This document shows, in pieces, positions 8,896 to 19,133 of a stretch of DNA of 64,000 nt. This DNA comes from Rhodobacteraceae bacterium Alg238-R152 (GTDB lineage: Bacteria > Pseudomonadota > Alphaproteobacteria > Rhodobacterales > Rhodobacteraceae). Made by a program: the position numbers and the translations under genes. Under the pieces are notes generated by a model. That model worked only from the letters and a program-made list of their open reading frames with translations. It had not been told where the DNA came from and ran no database searches. Numbering within the stretch: the stretch's first letter is position 1; each line of letters opens with the position of its first letter. The stretch is from assembly GCA_900537125.1 (NCBI GenBank), contig UNRJ01000004.1, forward strand, positions 124,001-188,000, in the 5' to 3' direction.

Positions 8896-10812
8896 TTAGG
8901 CCGTGGGTTCCGGCTCCAGTCCGCCGTCCCCACTTGGTTTATTACGTGGCTTTGTCTTCGGAATGGCGGTCACGCTTGAGGCGTCGCCTTCATCGCTGCC
9001 GTCCTCGTCGTCACCAGCATGCGGTGGTTCACCATTCATGACGCGTTTGATTTCATCTCCGGTCAGAGTCTCATATTCCAGCAAACCCTGGGCAAGACGT
9101 TCAAACTCTTCGCCTTTGTCTTTGATGATACCAACCGCGCGTTCATAGCCTTCGTCTATCAAGCGCTTCACTTCGGATTCGATCATTTCCTTGGTGGCCG
9201 CAGACACCGAGAAACCACCGGTACTGCCTTGGTAGCCGGCCGCCGCTTCTTGATAATCAATGTTGCCAACCTTGTCGGACATGCCCCACTGCATGACCAT
9301 GGCACGCGCCAGACCGGAGGCCTGCTGAATATCGCCAGCAGGACCGTTGGACACTTCGTCCTCACCATATTTGATGATCTCAGCCGCTTTGCCTGCCATC
9401 GCCATGGCGAGGCGCTGATGACATTCTTCCTTGAACATGTTCAGGCGGTCCATTTCCGGCAGGCTCATCACCATGCCCAAAGCGCCGCCACGTGGGATGA
9501 TTGTGGCTTTATAGACGGGGTCACATTTTGGCAGATGGATGCCAACAATCGCATGGCCCGCTTCGTGGTACGCGGTCATTTCTTTTTGCTCTTGCGTCAT
9601 GACCATGCTGCGCCGTTCGGCACCCATCATGATCTTGTCCTTGGCAAATTCAAAATCTTCCATGGTGACAAACCGGCGACCAACACGGGCCGCGGTCAAA
9701 GCCGCCTCATTCACAAGGTTGGCCAAGTCCGCACCGGAGAAGCCCGGTGTCCCGCGCGCAATAATGCGCAGGTCAACGTCAGGGCCCAGAGGCGTCTTGC
9801 GGGCATGTACGCCAAGAATTTTCTCACGGCCTTTGATATCGGGATTGCCGACGGTCACGTTGCGGTCAAAACGGCCGGGACGCAGCAATGCGGGATCCAA
9901 CACGTCTTTGCGGTTGGTCGCCGCGAGAATGATCACACCTTCATTGGCTTCAAAGCCGTCCATCTCCACCAGCAGTTGGTTGAGAGTTTGCTCACGCTCG
10001 TCGTTGCCACCGCCATAACCGGCGCCACGATGGCGACCCACGGCGTCAATTTCATCGATGAACACAATACAAGGTGCGTTTTTCTTGGCCTGTTCAAACA
10101 TGTCACGGACACGGGAGGCCCCCACACCCACAAACATTTCCACAAAGTCCGACCCGGAAATGGTGAAAAACGGCACACCAGCTTCGCCAGCAATCGCACG
10201 AGCAAGGAGCGTTTTACCGGTGCCGGGAGGGCCCACAAGCAAAGCACCTTTGGGAATCTTGCCGCCAAGGCGAGAGAATTTCTGCGGGTTGCGCAGGAAT
10301 TCGACGATCTCTTCCAGCTCTTCTTTGGCCTCATCAATGCCCGCGACATCATCAAAGGTCACGCGGCCATGCTTTTCGGTCAGCATCTTGGCTTTGGATT
10401 TGCCAAAGCCCATCGCGCCACCTTTGCCGCCGCCTTGCATGCGGTTCATGAAATAGATCCAGACCCCGATCAACAAGAGGAAAGGCAGGAGACTGAGCAG
10501 GAAGGCTTGCAGACCAGAGGTTTCCTGGCTCTCTGCGCGCACGGGAATACCTTTATCGATCAGTAGGTTGGTCACCTCAGCATCCGATGGCTTCACAGCG
10601 ACAAAACTGGAACCTTCTTTGGTGGTGTAGCGTACCTTTTCGCCGTCCAGCGTCACACTGGCGACCTGGTCGGCATCCACTGAAGCCACAAACTCCGAAT
10701 AGCTGATGTCACGGCTTTGCAGCGAGCTGCTGTCGCCGCTGAACAAGTTGAACAAAGCCAGGATCAGCAAAAACAGCACGACCCAGAAAGCTACATTTCT
10801 CGCATTGCCCAA
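8896..10812 (-). CDS. ftsH: ATP-dependent zinc metalloprotease FtsH
   Basis: About 638 residues. Two membrane segments flank a short periplasmic domain (roughly residues 7-25 and 103-122). The AAA domain has Walker A GPPGTGKT near residue 195, Walker B FIDEID and the arginine-finger region LLRPGRFDR. The protease site HEAGH is near 416-420. It degrades membrane and cytosolic proteins as a hexamer at the inner membrane. The start is taken as TTG at 10812 (reading [10 protein letters not shown]) because AGGGAG stands seven bases before it and the family begins this way; an ATG at 10830 is the alternative. It follows tilS on the same strand, as in many proteobacteria. The tail after about 590 is acidic and low-complexity. 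Confidence 0.95.
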   Translation of the reverse strand: MGNARNVAFWVVLFLLILALFNLFSGDSSSLQSRDISYSEFVASVDADQVASVTLDGEKVRYTTKEGSSFVAVKPSDAEVTNLLIDKGIPVRAESQETSGLQAFLLSLLPFLLLIGVWIYFMNRMQGGGKGGAMGFGKSKAKMLTEKHGRVTFDDVAGIDEAKEELEEIVEFLRNPQKFSRLGGKIPKGALLVGPPGTGKTLLARAIAGEAGVPFFTISGSDFVEMFVGVGASRVRDMFEQAKKNAPCIVFIDEIDAVGRHRGAGYGGGNDEREQTLNQLLVEMDGFEANEGVIILAATNRKDVLDPALLRPGRFDRNVTVGNPDIKGREKILGVHARKTPLGPDVDLRIIARGTPGFSGADLANLVNEAALTAARVGRRFVTMEDFEFAKDKIMMGAERRSMVMTQEQKEMTAYHEAGHAIVGIHLPKCDPVYKATIIPRGGALGMVMSLPEMDRLNMFKEECHQRLAMAMAGKAAEIIKYGEDEVSNGPAGDIQQASGLARAMVMQWGMSDKVGNIDYQEAAAGYQGSTGGFSVSAATKEMIESEVKRLIDEGYERAVGIIKDKGEEFERLAQGLLEYETLTGDEIKRVMNGEPPHAGDDEDGSDEGDASSVTAIPKTKPRNKPSGDGGLEPEPTA

Positions 10813-10936
10813 GGCAAGTCTCCCTTTCAAAACGCCTGTGACCTATCACGAGCGTGTACAGAGTTAAATAGAGATCGCGGAGCCGTAATCAATGCGATTG
10901 TGCGCAATTTCAGGCCCAAAGCGCAGCCTGTGTTGT

Positions 10937-12139
10937 TTATGTGCGCAGAAGCTGTGCGGTCCAACCGGCGGAGAGCCCGGCCAACGGCGCGGCGATCAAG
11001 CGGTCCCCTTGCCAGAGTGCAGGGGTGGCCCAGAGGCTTTGACGGACATGTCCAGTATCGCGCCAATCTGGGATTTTTGCGAGTCCTTCTTTGCCAAGCG
11101 CCTTAATTTGCAGGTTTTCGAGTTGATTTTCACCGTCAAAATGCAGACGCCAGCGTCCATCCCATCGTAGATTTGGAGACGCTATTTCCTTCCGGACAGC
11201 CGACCATTCACGGGTAACGCGCAGCGAGTCTTTGGTGGGTAGGATCAAACAGCCGTGAAGTGGCGTTGGAGCCACTGCAGAATGAGCGTTTTGCAGAGGA
11301 CGAAAGCGTGGGCGGTAGATTTGACCGGAAATTTGGCAGAGCACGTCAGCCAATGCTTTTGTCCGCAACGCTTCGGGAGCCGCATCAAGAGCGGCCCGAT
11401 CTGCGACCATGTCGCCGACATCATCCAGCACAAACAGCGGCCCAACCTGTGCTTCGGCCCAATCAAGCACCTCCTGCTGGCGTTGCATGTGGGTGGCCGT
11501 TTGCGCAAGCCGATCCACGGTCAGGCCCAAAGGCGTAAGCGTCTCAAACATCTGTCGGGCTTTCACCCGGTCAAACCGAGGGTCTTCGTTGCTGGGATCA
11601 TCCGCCCAGAGAACATTGTTATCGCGCAAATGTTGGCGCAGGTCATCCCGCGTGATCTCCAAGAGCGGTCGCAGCCATGTAAGGCCACCGGAGTCGCGCG
11701 TAAGAGACATACAGGCCAAGCCGTCCACGCCGGACCCGCGCGCCAACCGCATCAAAAATGTCTCCGCTTGATCATCTTTGGTATGGCCCAACGCTATGTG
11801 GGTTAGCTGATTGGTGTTGGCCCATGCACCAATCAGACCCCGGCGTGCATCACGCGCTGCTTTTTGCAGATTGCCTGCTCCGTCCCAGTACCAATGCAAA
11901 ATATCGTGAGCGAGGTCATGCTTGGCTGCATAGTCAGCCACCAGCGCCAATTCATCTACGGCTTCAGGCCGTAACCCGTGGTTCACGCTGACCACGGATA
12001 GCTCGACGTTTCCCCACCGACGCAACAGGTCAAGCAAGGCCATGGAGTCTCCACCACCGCTGACAGCCACACCGATACGTTTGGGAAGAGGGTCACCAAA
12101 CGCCCGTTCAAGGACGTTTGAGAGGTCGTCTAGGAGCAC
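10937..12139 (-). CDS. tilS: tRNA(Ile)-lysidine synthase
   Basis: A 400-residue N-type ATP pyrophosphatase. The PP-loop SGGGDS is at residues 27-32, with VSVNHGLRPEA and the family segment GHTKDDQAETFLMRLARGSG. It attaches lysine to cytidine 34 of the CAU-anticodon isoleucine tRNA so that it reads AUA codons. Its start overlaps the end of cpoB by ten bases, which ties it to the Tol-Pal operon, and ftsH lies 124 bp downstream. The C-terminal third is less conserved, as usual in the family. Confidence 0.93.
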   Translation of the reverse strand: MLLDDLSNVLERAFGDPLPKRIGVAVSGGGDSMALLDLLRRWGNVELSVVSVNHGLRPEAVDELALVADYAAKHDLAHDILHWYWDGAGNLQKAARDARRGLIGAWANTNQLTHIALGHTKDDQAETFLMRLARGSGVDGLACMSLTRDSGGLTWLRPLLEITRDDLRQHLRDNNVLWADDPSNEDPRFDRVKARQMFETLTPLGLTVDRLAQTATHMQRQQEVLDWAEAQVGPLFVLDDVGDMVADRAALDAAPEALRTKALADVLCQISGQIYRPRFRPLQNAHSAVAPTPLHGCLILPTKDSLRVTREWSAVRKEIASPNLRWDGRWRLHFDGENQLENLQIKALGKEGLAKIPDWRDTGHVRQSLWATPALWQGDRLIAAPLAGLSAGWTAQLLRT

Positions 12140-12966
12140 TGCAGAGTGACCATCTCGCTCTGCGCGGCGGTCTGATGCTCAGAGCCGGGATAGCGCACGC
12201 CCACTTCGTTGAGTGTCACGCAGGCCTCGTTGACCTGCCCCAAAGCACCCAGCGATTTGCCTAAGCGAAACAGCGCTTCTGGCGCGGTGCTGGCCTGTGG
12301 TGCACCGGAGTAAGCCTCCAGAAAGGCCCGTGCCGCCCCCGTCAAATCTGTCTTGCCTTCCAGCGCTTGGCCGCGCCGCAAATGTGCCTCTGCCTCAAGC
12401 GGGCTGCCGGGATAGGTTTGCACAAACGTGGCAAATTGATCCGCCGCAGCGCCAAATTCCTCCGCGTCCAGCGCGGTCATGGCACGGTTGAAATCGGCCT
12501 CTTCACCGACGGCCAATTCGGTGGGCGCGCCATCCCCGGAGCCGGTGTCGTCACCACCTGTCGACGGCAATGTCTCCACATCGCCACCAAGCGTGGTCGT
12601 CTCGCCCAGTTGGCTCAGATCGCCTCCTTCGAGCTCCACAAGACGGAACTCCAGATCACCAATGCGGTTGGTGCCATCCGTCACAACCCGCTCCACGCGA
12701 TATTGCAACTGCTCGGTTTTACCGGTCAGCACCTGCAATTGCCGCTCGATCACATCAACCCGTTCCAATGTGGTTGCGCCGGTCACAATCGTGCCCGCCG
12801 AGCCAGTGGTCGACAGCTCGCGTTTCAGATGCTGCATTTCCACATAGAGAACAGAGAGCTGCTGGCGAATGTCCGCCAACGTCTCTTCACGTGTCTGGGC
12901 CACGCCCATCATCGGCGCCACAGCAAGCGCAAGTGCGCTTAGGGAAGCAAATACGTGCGCTTTCAT
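12130..12966 (-). CDS. cpoB: Tol-Pal system protein CpoB (YbgF)
   Basis: A 278-residue periplasmic protein. The N-terminus is a signal peptide ending near GVAQT. Residues about 26-110 form a coiled coil (DIRQQLSVLYVEMQHLKREL, VIERQLQVLTGKTEQLQYRV). A Gly/Thr/Asp-rich linker follows, and the C-terminal 120 residues are tetratricopeptide repeats (FNRAMTALDAEEFGAAADQF, FRLGKSLGALGQVNEACVTL). CpoB coordinates Tol-Pal function with peptidoglycan synthesis during division. It is seven bases downstream of pal and overlaps tilS. Confidence 0.9.
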   Translation of the reverse strand: MKAHVFASLSALALAVAPMMGVAQTREETLADIRQQLSVLYVEMQHLKRELSTTGSAGTIVTGATTLERVDVIERQLQVLTGKTEQLQYRVERVVTDGTNRIGDLEFRLVELEGGDLSQLGETTTLGGDVETLPSTGGDDTGSGDGAPTELAVGEEADFNRAMTALDAEEFGAAADQFATFVQTYPGSPLEAEAHLRRGQALEGKTDLTGAARAFLEAYSGAPQASTAPEALFRLGKSLGALGQVNEACVTLNEVGVRYPGSEHQTAAQSEMVTLQCS

Positions 12967-12973
12967 GTGTCTC

Positions 12974-13477
12974 TTATCCCGTCAAGTTGGCGGTCAGTAC
13001 CGTCACCGCGCGGCGGTTTTGGGCGTAACAGCTTTCTTCTGAACAAATCTCAATTGGACGTTCTTTGCCGTAGCTCACAGTGCGGATGCGGTTTGACGCC
13101 ACCCCTTGGGACACCAAGAGCTCCTGCACGGCACTCGCGCGGCGTGCGCCTAGTGCGAGATTGTATTCCCGCGTGCCCTGCTCATCAGCGTGACCTTCGA
13201 TCACCGCCACATAATCCGTGTTCTGCATCAGCCAATTGGCCTGAGCCAACACTACCAGACGACCCTGTTCGCTCAACGTGGATTGATCGACGACAAATAG
13301 CACGCGATCTCCCACGGCCTCTTGGAAATACGCGATGGAAGAGGGATCTGCGCTGCTGCCCAGCTCGCTGTCAGCTCCGCTGCCATAATCATCGTCATTG
13401 CCGAACCCACCCGGGTCAGTACAGGCCGCCAAGGATAATGCGGCCACTGTCAGCACTGCTTTTGTCCATAGTTTCAT
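12974..13477 (-). CDS. pal: Peptidoglycan-associated lipoprotein Pal
   Basis: A 167-residue lipoprotein. The signal peptide ends in the lipobox LAAC (Cys19). A Gly/Asp/Ser-rich linker leads to an OmpA-like domain with VVIEGHADEQGTREYN-type residues (EGHADEQGTREYNLALG) and the RRAVTV tail that bind diaminopimelate in peptidoglycan. It anchors the outer membrane to the cell wall and partners TolB. It is 110 bp downstream of tolB and seven bases before cpoB. Confidence 0.95.
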   Translation of the reverse strand: MKLWTKAVLTVAALSLAACTDPGGFGNDDDYGSGADSELGSSADPSSIAYFQEAVGDRVLFVVDQSTLSEQGRLVVLAQANWLMQNTDYVAVIEGHADEQGTREYNLALGARRASAVQELLVSQGVASNRIRTVSYGKERPIEICSEESCYAQNRRAVTVLTANLTG

Positions 13478-13586
13478 GAGTATTGCCTCGCCTCTATACC
13501 CGTCGTCTTATTTGCATTTTGCGTTCTTCTTATAACGCTGTCTTATCACAAGCCTGTTCGCAAGCAAAACACGGGTGTTTCTTTGT

Positions 13587-14912
13587 CTATTGCAACGGTG
13601 ACCAGCTGGGATCAGAGCCCCCGCCGTTGGTTTTCACAGGTTTCAGATTGCGCCCTGATACGTCCACCGAATAAAGCGACGAGGCACCTGCGGCACCGCG
13701 TGTTTCGCGCGTGAACATAATCACCCGCCCGTTGGGAGACCAAGTTGGCCCTTCGTCGAGGAAAGACGCGGTCAGAAGCCGCTCTTCGCTGCCATCGGTG
13801 CGCATCACACCAATGTGGAAACGGCCTTTGTTCTGTTTGGTAAAGGCAATCAAGTCACCTCTCGGAGACCATACTGGCGTGCCGTAGCGGCCTTTGCCAA
13901 AGCTGATCCGTGTGGCTTCGCCTCCGCCAGCTGACATCACATAAATCTGCTGAGTGCCGGACCGGTCGCTTTCAAACACAATTTTGCTGCCATCGGGGCT
14001 GTAGCTTGGCGCGGTTTCAATCGACGGCGTAGAGGTCAATCGCTGACGTTTGCCCGAGCCGATGTCCATTTTATAGAGGTCGGTGTTGCCACCTTCGGTC
14101 ACCGACATGACTACGCTTTTGCCATCTGGGGAAAAGCGCGGCGCAAAGCTCATGGTGCCGCTTTCGTTGGACAGCACTTTGCGGCGCACGGAGCCCACAT
14201 CGAGCACATAAACCTGGGGGAAGCCAGTTTCATAGCTGGTGTACAGCACGCGATCGCCAGTTGGAGAGAAACGCGGGGCCAGCACAATCGAGCTGCTGTC
14301 CGTCAGATATTGCAGGTTGGCACCGTCATAATCCATCACCGCCAGGCGTTTCTTGCGGTTGTTCTTGGGACCGGTTTCGGCCACATAAACCACGCGGCTG
14401 TCGAAATAACCGCCCTCGCCGGTGATGCGGGAATACACGGCGTCAGCCACCTTGTGCCCCATGCGGCGCCAGCCATCGGTGGTTCCTTTAAAGCGCAGCC
14501 CATTGCCAAGTTCTGTTCCAGCAAACACATCATAGACCCGAAACTTCACTTCCAGCTGGTTGCCGCTGACCGACACGCCGCCGGTGATCAGCGCCTGTGC
14601 ATTCACCGCTTTCCAATCGGCAAATTGCACCGGGCTGCCAAAGTTGGTGATCGAGGAGATGTGTGCTTTGGCCGGAATTTCCCGGAACAGGCCTGTGCCG
14701 TTGAGATCCGCCGCAATCAACCGGCTGATGTCCCTGGCCACCTGATTGGAGCCAGGAGTTTCAGCGACAAAATCCGGCACCGCAAACGGCATTGGTTCGA
14801 TCACACCGTCGGTGATCTCGATGCGTAAGGGCTGGCTTTGGGCCGCAACAGGATGGGCAAACTGGCCCATCGTCAGGATCCCGATCACTAGGGTCACAAA
14901 AAGTCTCATCAT
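13587..14912 (-). CDS. tolB: Tol-Pal system beta-propeller protein TolB
   Basis: A 441-residue periplasmic protein. A signal peptide (to about residue 24, PVAAQ) is followed by the N-terminal alpha/beta domain and a six-bladed propeller of WD40-like PD40 repeats, seen as repeated [18 protein letters not shown] and SPRGDLIAF segments. TolB links Pal to the TolQRA motor. Two adjacent ATG codons (14912 and 14909) are possible; the first overlaps the tolA stop. The length is normal. Confidence 0.95.
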   Translation of the reverse strand: MMRLFVTLVIGILTMGQFAHPVAAQSQPLRIEITDGVIEPMPFAVPDFVAETPGSNQVARDISRLIAADLNGTGLFREIPAKAHISSITNFGSPVQFADWKAVNAQALITGGVSVSGNQLEVKFRVYDVFAGTELGNGLRFKGTTDGWRRMGHKVADAVYSRITGEGGYFDSRVVYVAETGPKNNRKKRLAVMDYDGANLQYLTDSSSIVLAPRFSPTGDRVLYTSYETGFPQVYVLDVGSVRRKVLSNESGTMSFAPRFSPDGKSVVMSVTEGGNTDLYKMDIGSGKRQRLTSTPSIETAPSYSPDGSKIVFESDRSGTQQIYVMSAGGGEATRISFGKGRYGTPVWSPRGDLIAFTKQNKGRFHIGVMRTDGSEERLLTASFLDEGPTWSPNGRVIMFTRETRGAAGASSLYSVDVSGRNLKPVKTNGGGSDPSWSPLQ

Positions 14913-15994
14913 CTGGACCTCATTTTCTCCGGGTTAAATGTAATTTCTACGTCACGCCAATGATCGTATTTGTCCGCAGGCAAGTCATAGCCGCTTTTCT
15001 GACAGCGCAACACCGCGCGACGCGCAGCGGCAAAAGCAGTCTTGGCGGCTGCGTCATCACCGCCCTCGTAACTCAACATGCGTATGTCACCTTGCACCTT
15101 ACCGTTTTGATCCAAGCTCAGTCCAACAACCACGGTCACATCGGCCGCGCGGGAACCGACATCCACCACCCAGCACTGTTGTACGGCAACGCGCAAGCCG
15201 TCCTTTTCGCCACGGGTCAGCGGAGGGCCAGATGGCGCGGACGGTGTGGATTCTGTTGGCGCCGCAGCCTCCGCGAGAGCAGCGGCAATAGCGTCTTCGG
15301 CAGGCGTCGGCTTTGGTTCCGTGACAGCACTTGGACGAAGGCGCGGGCGCACAGAGCGGGTTGGCGCGGCGCTGGCCACCTCGTCCTGTTTGGGTTCGGT
15401 GGCAATCTCCGTAGAGGCTGCCTCGGGCGCTGTGTCTTCTTTGACATCTTCGGCTGCCGCGCTAGAGTCATCCGGCTTTGTGGCCTCCTGCAGCGCGTCG
15501 GCAATTGCGGTGTCTGGATCTGGTTGTGCCACCGGTTCAGGCGCGACACGCTCAACTGGCGCTGGCACAGGTTTAACTGGCGTGTCAGGGATAATGACCG
15601 CTGTGTCGGTTTCAGGTGTAGGGAGCTGCGGTGTCGGCTCCGGCGAAACGTCCGGTTCCGGTGGTGTTGGCTCCGCAAGCTCTGTTACATCTGGCGCAAC
15701 TTCAGGCTCCGCTTCGATTGGCTCGATGGGTTCGGGCTGCGGTACTACAGCGTCTTCTGGTGTGGTGACCTCTGGCGCTGGCTCCGTCTCTGTCGGAGGC
15801 TGTGGCAAGGCCACCTCTGTTGCTGTGTCCGGGGCTTGCTGGCTTTGGGTCAACGCATCAAATTCAGCAGTGGAAATCATCGCGACGTCCACCACCTCCA
15901 TAGGCGGCGGATCGGAGTCAAACACCCCGCCCAACAACACCCAGCTAATCAGGCCTGTGTGGGCAACGCCCGAGATATAATGCCCGATATGCAC
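14909..15994 (-). CDS. tolA: TolA-type cell envelope integrity protein
   Basis: 361 residues starting at GTG (15994), with TAGGG seven bases upstream. One N-terminal membrane segment (about 7-25) is followed by a very long Pro/Glu/Ala/Thr-rich periplasmic stretch (about 35-245). A C-terminal domain of about 100 residues ([20 protein letters not shown] onward) matches the TonB/TolA III fold. It sits between tolR and tolB. The linker is proline- and glutamate-rich instead of the long Ala/Lys helix of enterobacterial TolA. It carries energy from TolQR to the outer membrane. Confidence 0.85.
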   Translation of the reverse strand: MHIGHYISGVAHTGLISWVLLGGVFDSDPPPMEVVDVAMISTAEFDALTQSQQAPDTATEVALPQPPTETEPAPEVTTPEDAVVPQPEPIEPIEAEPEVAPDVTELAEPTPPEPDVSPEPTPQLPTPETDTAVIIPDTPVKPVPAPVERVAPEPVAQPDPDTAIADALQEATKPDDSSAAAEDVKEDTAPEAASTEIATEPKQDEVASAAPTRSVRPRLRPSAVTEPKPTPAEDAIAAALAEAAAPTESTPSAPSGPPLTRGEKDGLRVAVQQCWVVDVGSRAADVTVVVGLSLDQNGKVQGDIRMLSYEGGDDAAAKTAFAAARRAVLRCQKSGYDLPADKYDHWRDVEITFNPEKMRSR

Positions 15995-16003
15995 CAGCGC
16001 GCC

Positions 16004-16495
16004 CTAGTTGTCCGTCCCGCTTGGGTCGGTGCCATCCAATGCTGGACCGCCCATGTCGGTCACAAGGCCTACATCGTTAAAACCACCCGCGTTCAAGGCG
16101 CCCATAATTTGTACCACAGCTTCATAAGGAATGGCGCCGTCCGCGCGCAGGTACACACGATCGGATTCCCGCTCTGCCGCCACCGCGCGCAGTTTGGGGA
16201 TTAGGTCTTCGGCCGCCACAGCGGTGGTCATAATAGTAATGCCAAGATTGGCATCAATGGTGATGGTCAGCGGCTCTTCTTGCTCCCCTGGCAGCGGGTT
16301 GGCCGCGGTTTTGGGAAGCTCCACCGGCACACCAACCGTCATCAGCGGCGCTGCCACCATGAAGATAATCAACAGAACCAGCATCACATCCACAAAAGGC
16401 GTGACGTTGATTTCACTCATCGGCTGGCTGGAGCGACGATTGCGGCGGCGACGTTTCCCACCTCCCCCGCCTGATTTCATGACACCCGCGCCCAT
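16004..16495 (-). CDS. tolR: Tol-Pal system motor subunit TolR (ExbD family)
   Basis: A 163-residue protein. A basic glycine-rich N-terminus (KRRRRNRRS) precedes SEINVTPFVDVMLVLLIIFM, the single membrane helix that contains the proton-carrying aspartate of ExbD/TolR. The periplasmic domain follows (PVELPKTA, YLRADGAIPYEAVVQIM). It starts three bases after the tolQ stop. The ATG at 16495 is used; an internal ATG at 16480 is possible. Confidence 0.92.
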   Translation of the reverse strand: MGAGVMKSGGGGGKRRRRNRRSSQPMSEINVTPFVDVMLVLLIIFMVAAPLMTVGVPVELPKTAANPLPGEQEEPLTITIDANLGITIMTTAVAAEDLIPKLRAVAAERESDRVYLRADGAIPYEAVVQIMGALNAGGFNDVGLVTDMGGPALDGTDPSGTDN

Positions 16496-16498
16496 GGC

Positions 16499-17176
16499 CT
16501 ACGCGTCCAGCTGGCGGCTGAGGATGGTGGCAAACTCATCCGCAAAAGCCTCATAGCCCGACACGATCCGGTCACTGTCCGCGCTGAGCTTGTTGTAGAA
16601 GATCACCGCTGGAATAGCGGCGAGAAGACCCAGGCCGGTCGCCAGAAGCGCTTCGGCAATGCCTGGTGCCACAACCGCGAGGTTGGTGTTTTGTTGCGCG
16701 GCAATCTCGATAAAAGCGTTCATGATGCCCCAGACGGTGCCAAACAACCCTACAAACGGCGCTGTCGAACCCACCGTCGCAAGGATTGGCAGACCGTGCT
16801 GCAACTCATCTGCCTCTTTGGCAATGGCCACATCCATCGAGCGGTCAATTCGGCTGGTGGCATTGGCGATCAGCCCGCCATCTTGTCGATGGCTGCGCTG
16901 CCACTCGACCATACCGGAGGCAAACACCCGCTCTGATCGGCCTTTGGGCTCCGGTCCCAACTCCTCAAAAAGCTTGTCCAGAGGTTCGCCAGACCAAAAC
17001 GCCCGATCAAACCGCGCCGCCTCTCGGCGTGCCTTGCGGTACATGATGTGTTTCTGGAAAATCACCGACCAAGACCAGAAGGATGCCACGATTAGCATCA
17101 CCATCACCAGTTTTACGGTTAAAGTTGCGCGCGCAAAAAGTGCCCACATCGAGAAATCGACTGCTGCGTGTTCCAT
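16499..17176 (-). CDS. tolQ: Tol-Pal system motor subunit TolQ (ExbB family)
   Basis: A 225-residue inner-membrane protein with three membrane segments: about residues 16-36, then GLPILATVGSTAPFVGLFGTVWGIM, then VVAPGIAEALLATGLGLLAAIPAVIFYN. These last two carry the family threonines and the GLFGTV motif of the proton channel. The start at 17176 (MEHAAVDFSM) matches the family; the frame remains open to 17224. It is the first gene of tolQRAB-pal-cpoB after ybgC, with 110 bp between. Confidence 0.94.
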   Translation of the reverse strand: MEHAAVDFSMWALFARATLTVKLVMVMLIVASFWSWSVIFQKHIMYRKARREAARFDRAFWSGEPLDKLFEELGPEPKGRSERVFASGMVEWQRSHRQDGGLIANATSRIDRSMDVAIAKEADELQHGLPILATVGSTAPFVGLFGTVWGIMNAFIEIAAQQNTNLAVVAPGIAEALLATGLGLLAAIPAVIFYNKLSADSDRIVSGYEAFADEFATILSRQLDA

Positions 17177-17286
17177 ATGCCTGCTCTGCTCTGTGGCCCT
17201 CTGTGGGGCCTTGTTTGCAAGCAAACGTAGACGGTTTCTACGGGGAAAGCTAACAAATTGGCGTCGCTCGCAGGAATTTGCCCGCT

Positions 17287-17673
17287 TTAGTGCACCATTT
17301 GGCGGATATTCGCCGGTAACCGCACCGGTTGACCTGCCTCATTCATGCAGACCACGGTCACCATCGCGTGAAACAGCACCTCTTCGCCTCGCTTCACCCG
17401 CTGCTCCATCACCAGACGCGCCGCTGTCACATTGGCGACTTCTGTCTCCACCGTCAGCGCGTCGTCCAAAACGGCACTGCCAAGATAATCACATTCCACA
17501 CGGCGCACAGCAAAGACAATGCCGTCCGCCTTCATCTCATGCTGATCCATGCCAATCTCGCGCACCCATTCACTGCGCCCACGCTCGATGAACTTGAGGT
17601 AGTTGGCATAATAGACAATGCCCGCCATGTCGGTGTCCTCATAGTAGACGCGGATCGGCAAGGTGTAGGGCAT
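17287..17673 (-). CDS. ybgC: Tol-Pal associated acyl-CoA thioesterase YbgC
   Basis: A 128-residue hot-dog thioesterase. The motif YYEDTDMAGIVYYANYLKF carries the catalytic aspartate, and the rest follows the 4-hydroxybenzoyl-CoA thioesterase family. It hydrolyses acyl-CoA or acyl-ACP in the cytosol near the membrane; its exact link to Tol-Pal is not settled. The start at 17673 has AGGAGA seven bases upstream; the upstream ATG at 17694 would place that site inside the gene. It heads the tol cluster. Confidence 0.92.
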   Translation of the reverse strand: MPYTLPIRVYYEDTDMAGIVYYANYLKFIERGRSEWVREIGMDQHEMKADGIVFAVRRVECDYLGSAVLDDALTVETEVANVTAARLVMEQRVKRGEEVLFHAMVTVVCMNEAGQPVRLPANIRQMVH

Positions 17674-17744
17674 TGGTGGCTCTCCTAAACTCAACTTGAG
17701 ATAGGCGTAGGGGGAAATTGCCTTTGGAGCAACACCCCAATTGA

Positions 17745-19027
17745 TCAGCTTTCCACCGGGATAAGATGCACGTCGCGCTGGGGGAATGGGATCGAGATGC
17801 CTTCCGCGTCAAACCGTTCTTTGACCTGTCCGGTGAGGCCCCAGTAGACATCCCAATAGTCTTCGGTTGCAACCCAAGGGCGGCAGAATAGATTGACTGA
17901 ACTGTCGCCCAATTCCCCCACAAAGATTTCAGGTGCGGGGTCGTTGAGACAGCGCGGGTCAGCCGCGACCAGGGCTTTGAGCACCTCAACAGCCGCTGGC
18001 GCATTATCGGAATAAGCAATACCAAACACCAAATCGACGCGCCGGGTCTGGGCGGCGCTGACATTGGTGATCACATCGCCCCAGATTTTGGAGTTTGGCA
18101 CCACAATAATCTGATTGTCGAAAGTGCGGATTTGGGTGGAAACCACCGACATGTCATCCACCACGCCGCTGGCGCCGGAAACCTCGATATAGTCGCCGGT
18201 GTCAAACGGCTTAAGCACCATAATCATAAGGCCACTGGCCAAGTTGCCCAACGTGTCCTGCAAAGCAAATCCGAGGATAAAGCTCAAGCCCCCAAAACCG
18301 CAAACAGCGGCGTAACGTTCACGCCAGCCACACCCAAGGCCACCATCAACCCCACAACCACGGTGATCCAATAGACCACTGTGAGCACAAAAGCCTGAAG
18401 CAGTTTCGACATCGCCGGCAGGCGGCTCAGCCCGCGCGCAGCGAGATTGCGCACAAAACGAGCAATAAAAAGCAACACAAACAGCGCGATCAAGAACACA
18501 CCGACCTGTATCAACAGACCAAGGCCACCATCACGAGATCCCAGCCACCCAACAACAATAGCAGCCATTGTGCGAGCATCCGTGGCTTTGAGCGTCGCCG
18601 AAGCCATGGCACTCAGGAATTTTTGATGGGGGACAATATCGTCTACAGAGCCCCCTTTGACGGTCCAATTTGATATGACGACTTTGTAATTGGCCGCCAC
18701 CCGCGTCTGTTCTTCAGAGATGGTCGCCACCTGGCGCCGCGCCGCTTCGGCGGCGTCCCCCGACAGACTTTCCAGCGTGACATTCAGGTCGATGAACTTG
18801 GCCATCGTATCGGAGGTATGCCCCTGCCAAACATCAGCCAACTCCGCCAATTGCGCGGTGGTCAGCGGCACAACGTAGAGTTCAAGACTGGATGTCGGCA
18901 CCTTAAGGTCGCTGGCTTTGGACATCATCTCGTCTGATGAGGCCTCTGCCATCACGGCCCAAAGACCAAGCACCAGGAACGCAGCCATATGGATCGCCAA
19001 AGAAACGGGTTTCTGCAAAATCGTCAT
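17745..19027 (-). pseudogene. MscS-family mechanosensitive channel, frameshifted
   Basis: Two overlapping frames form one protein. The first (start 19027) has a signal peptide, a periplasmic part and three membrane segments, and breaks off at VNVTPLFAVLGA with a TGA at 18284-18286. The second continues at FGGLSFILGFALQDTLGNLASG, the pore helix of MscS, and then runs through the beta domain to 17745. The join falls at a run of five C (18289-18293 on the plus strand), where one extra base would restore LGGLSFILGF. This is either a real inactivating mutation or a sequencing error in a homopolymer. All expected domains are otherwise intact, so function could be normal if the read is wrong. Confidence 0.8.
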
Positions 19028-19074
19028 ATCAAAAGCCTCATCAAATGCCGGAAGCTTTGAACACTGTTCCTGCA

Positions 19075-19105
19075 AGCTGCCAAAAACTCAAGATTTTTGG
19101 CAGCT
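19075..19105. repeat. Perfect 12-bp inverted repeat between the mscS and CDGSH/GltS genes
   Basis: AGCTGCCAAAAA (19075-19086) and TTTTTGGCAGCT (19094-19105) are exact complements with a seven-base loop. It lies 28 bp after the stop of the CDGSH/GltS gene on the minus strand and 47 bp before the mscS start. The T run is inside the stem instead of after it, so it is not a textbook terminator, though it may still act as one. Confidence 0.6.
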
Positions 19106-19133
19106 CACCTATCAATAAAGGGCGGAGGGCAGC

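Noticed and set aside
9019-10566. A 515-codon plus-strand open frame antisense to ftsH
   Set aside because: ftsH is unambiguous with all motifs; the antisense frame is a codon-bias shadow.
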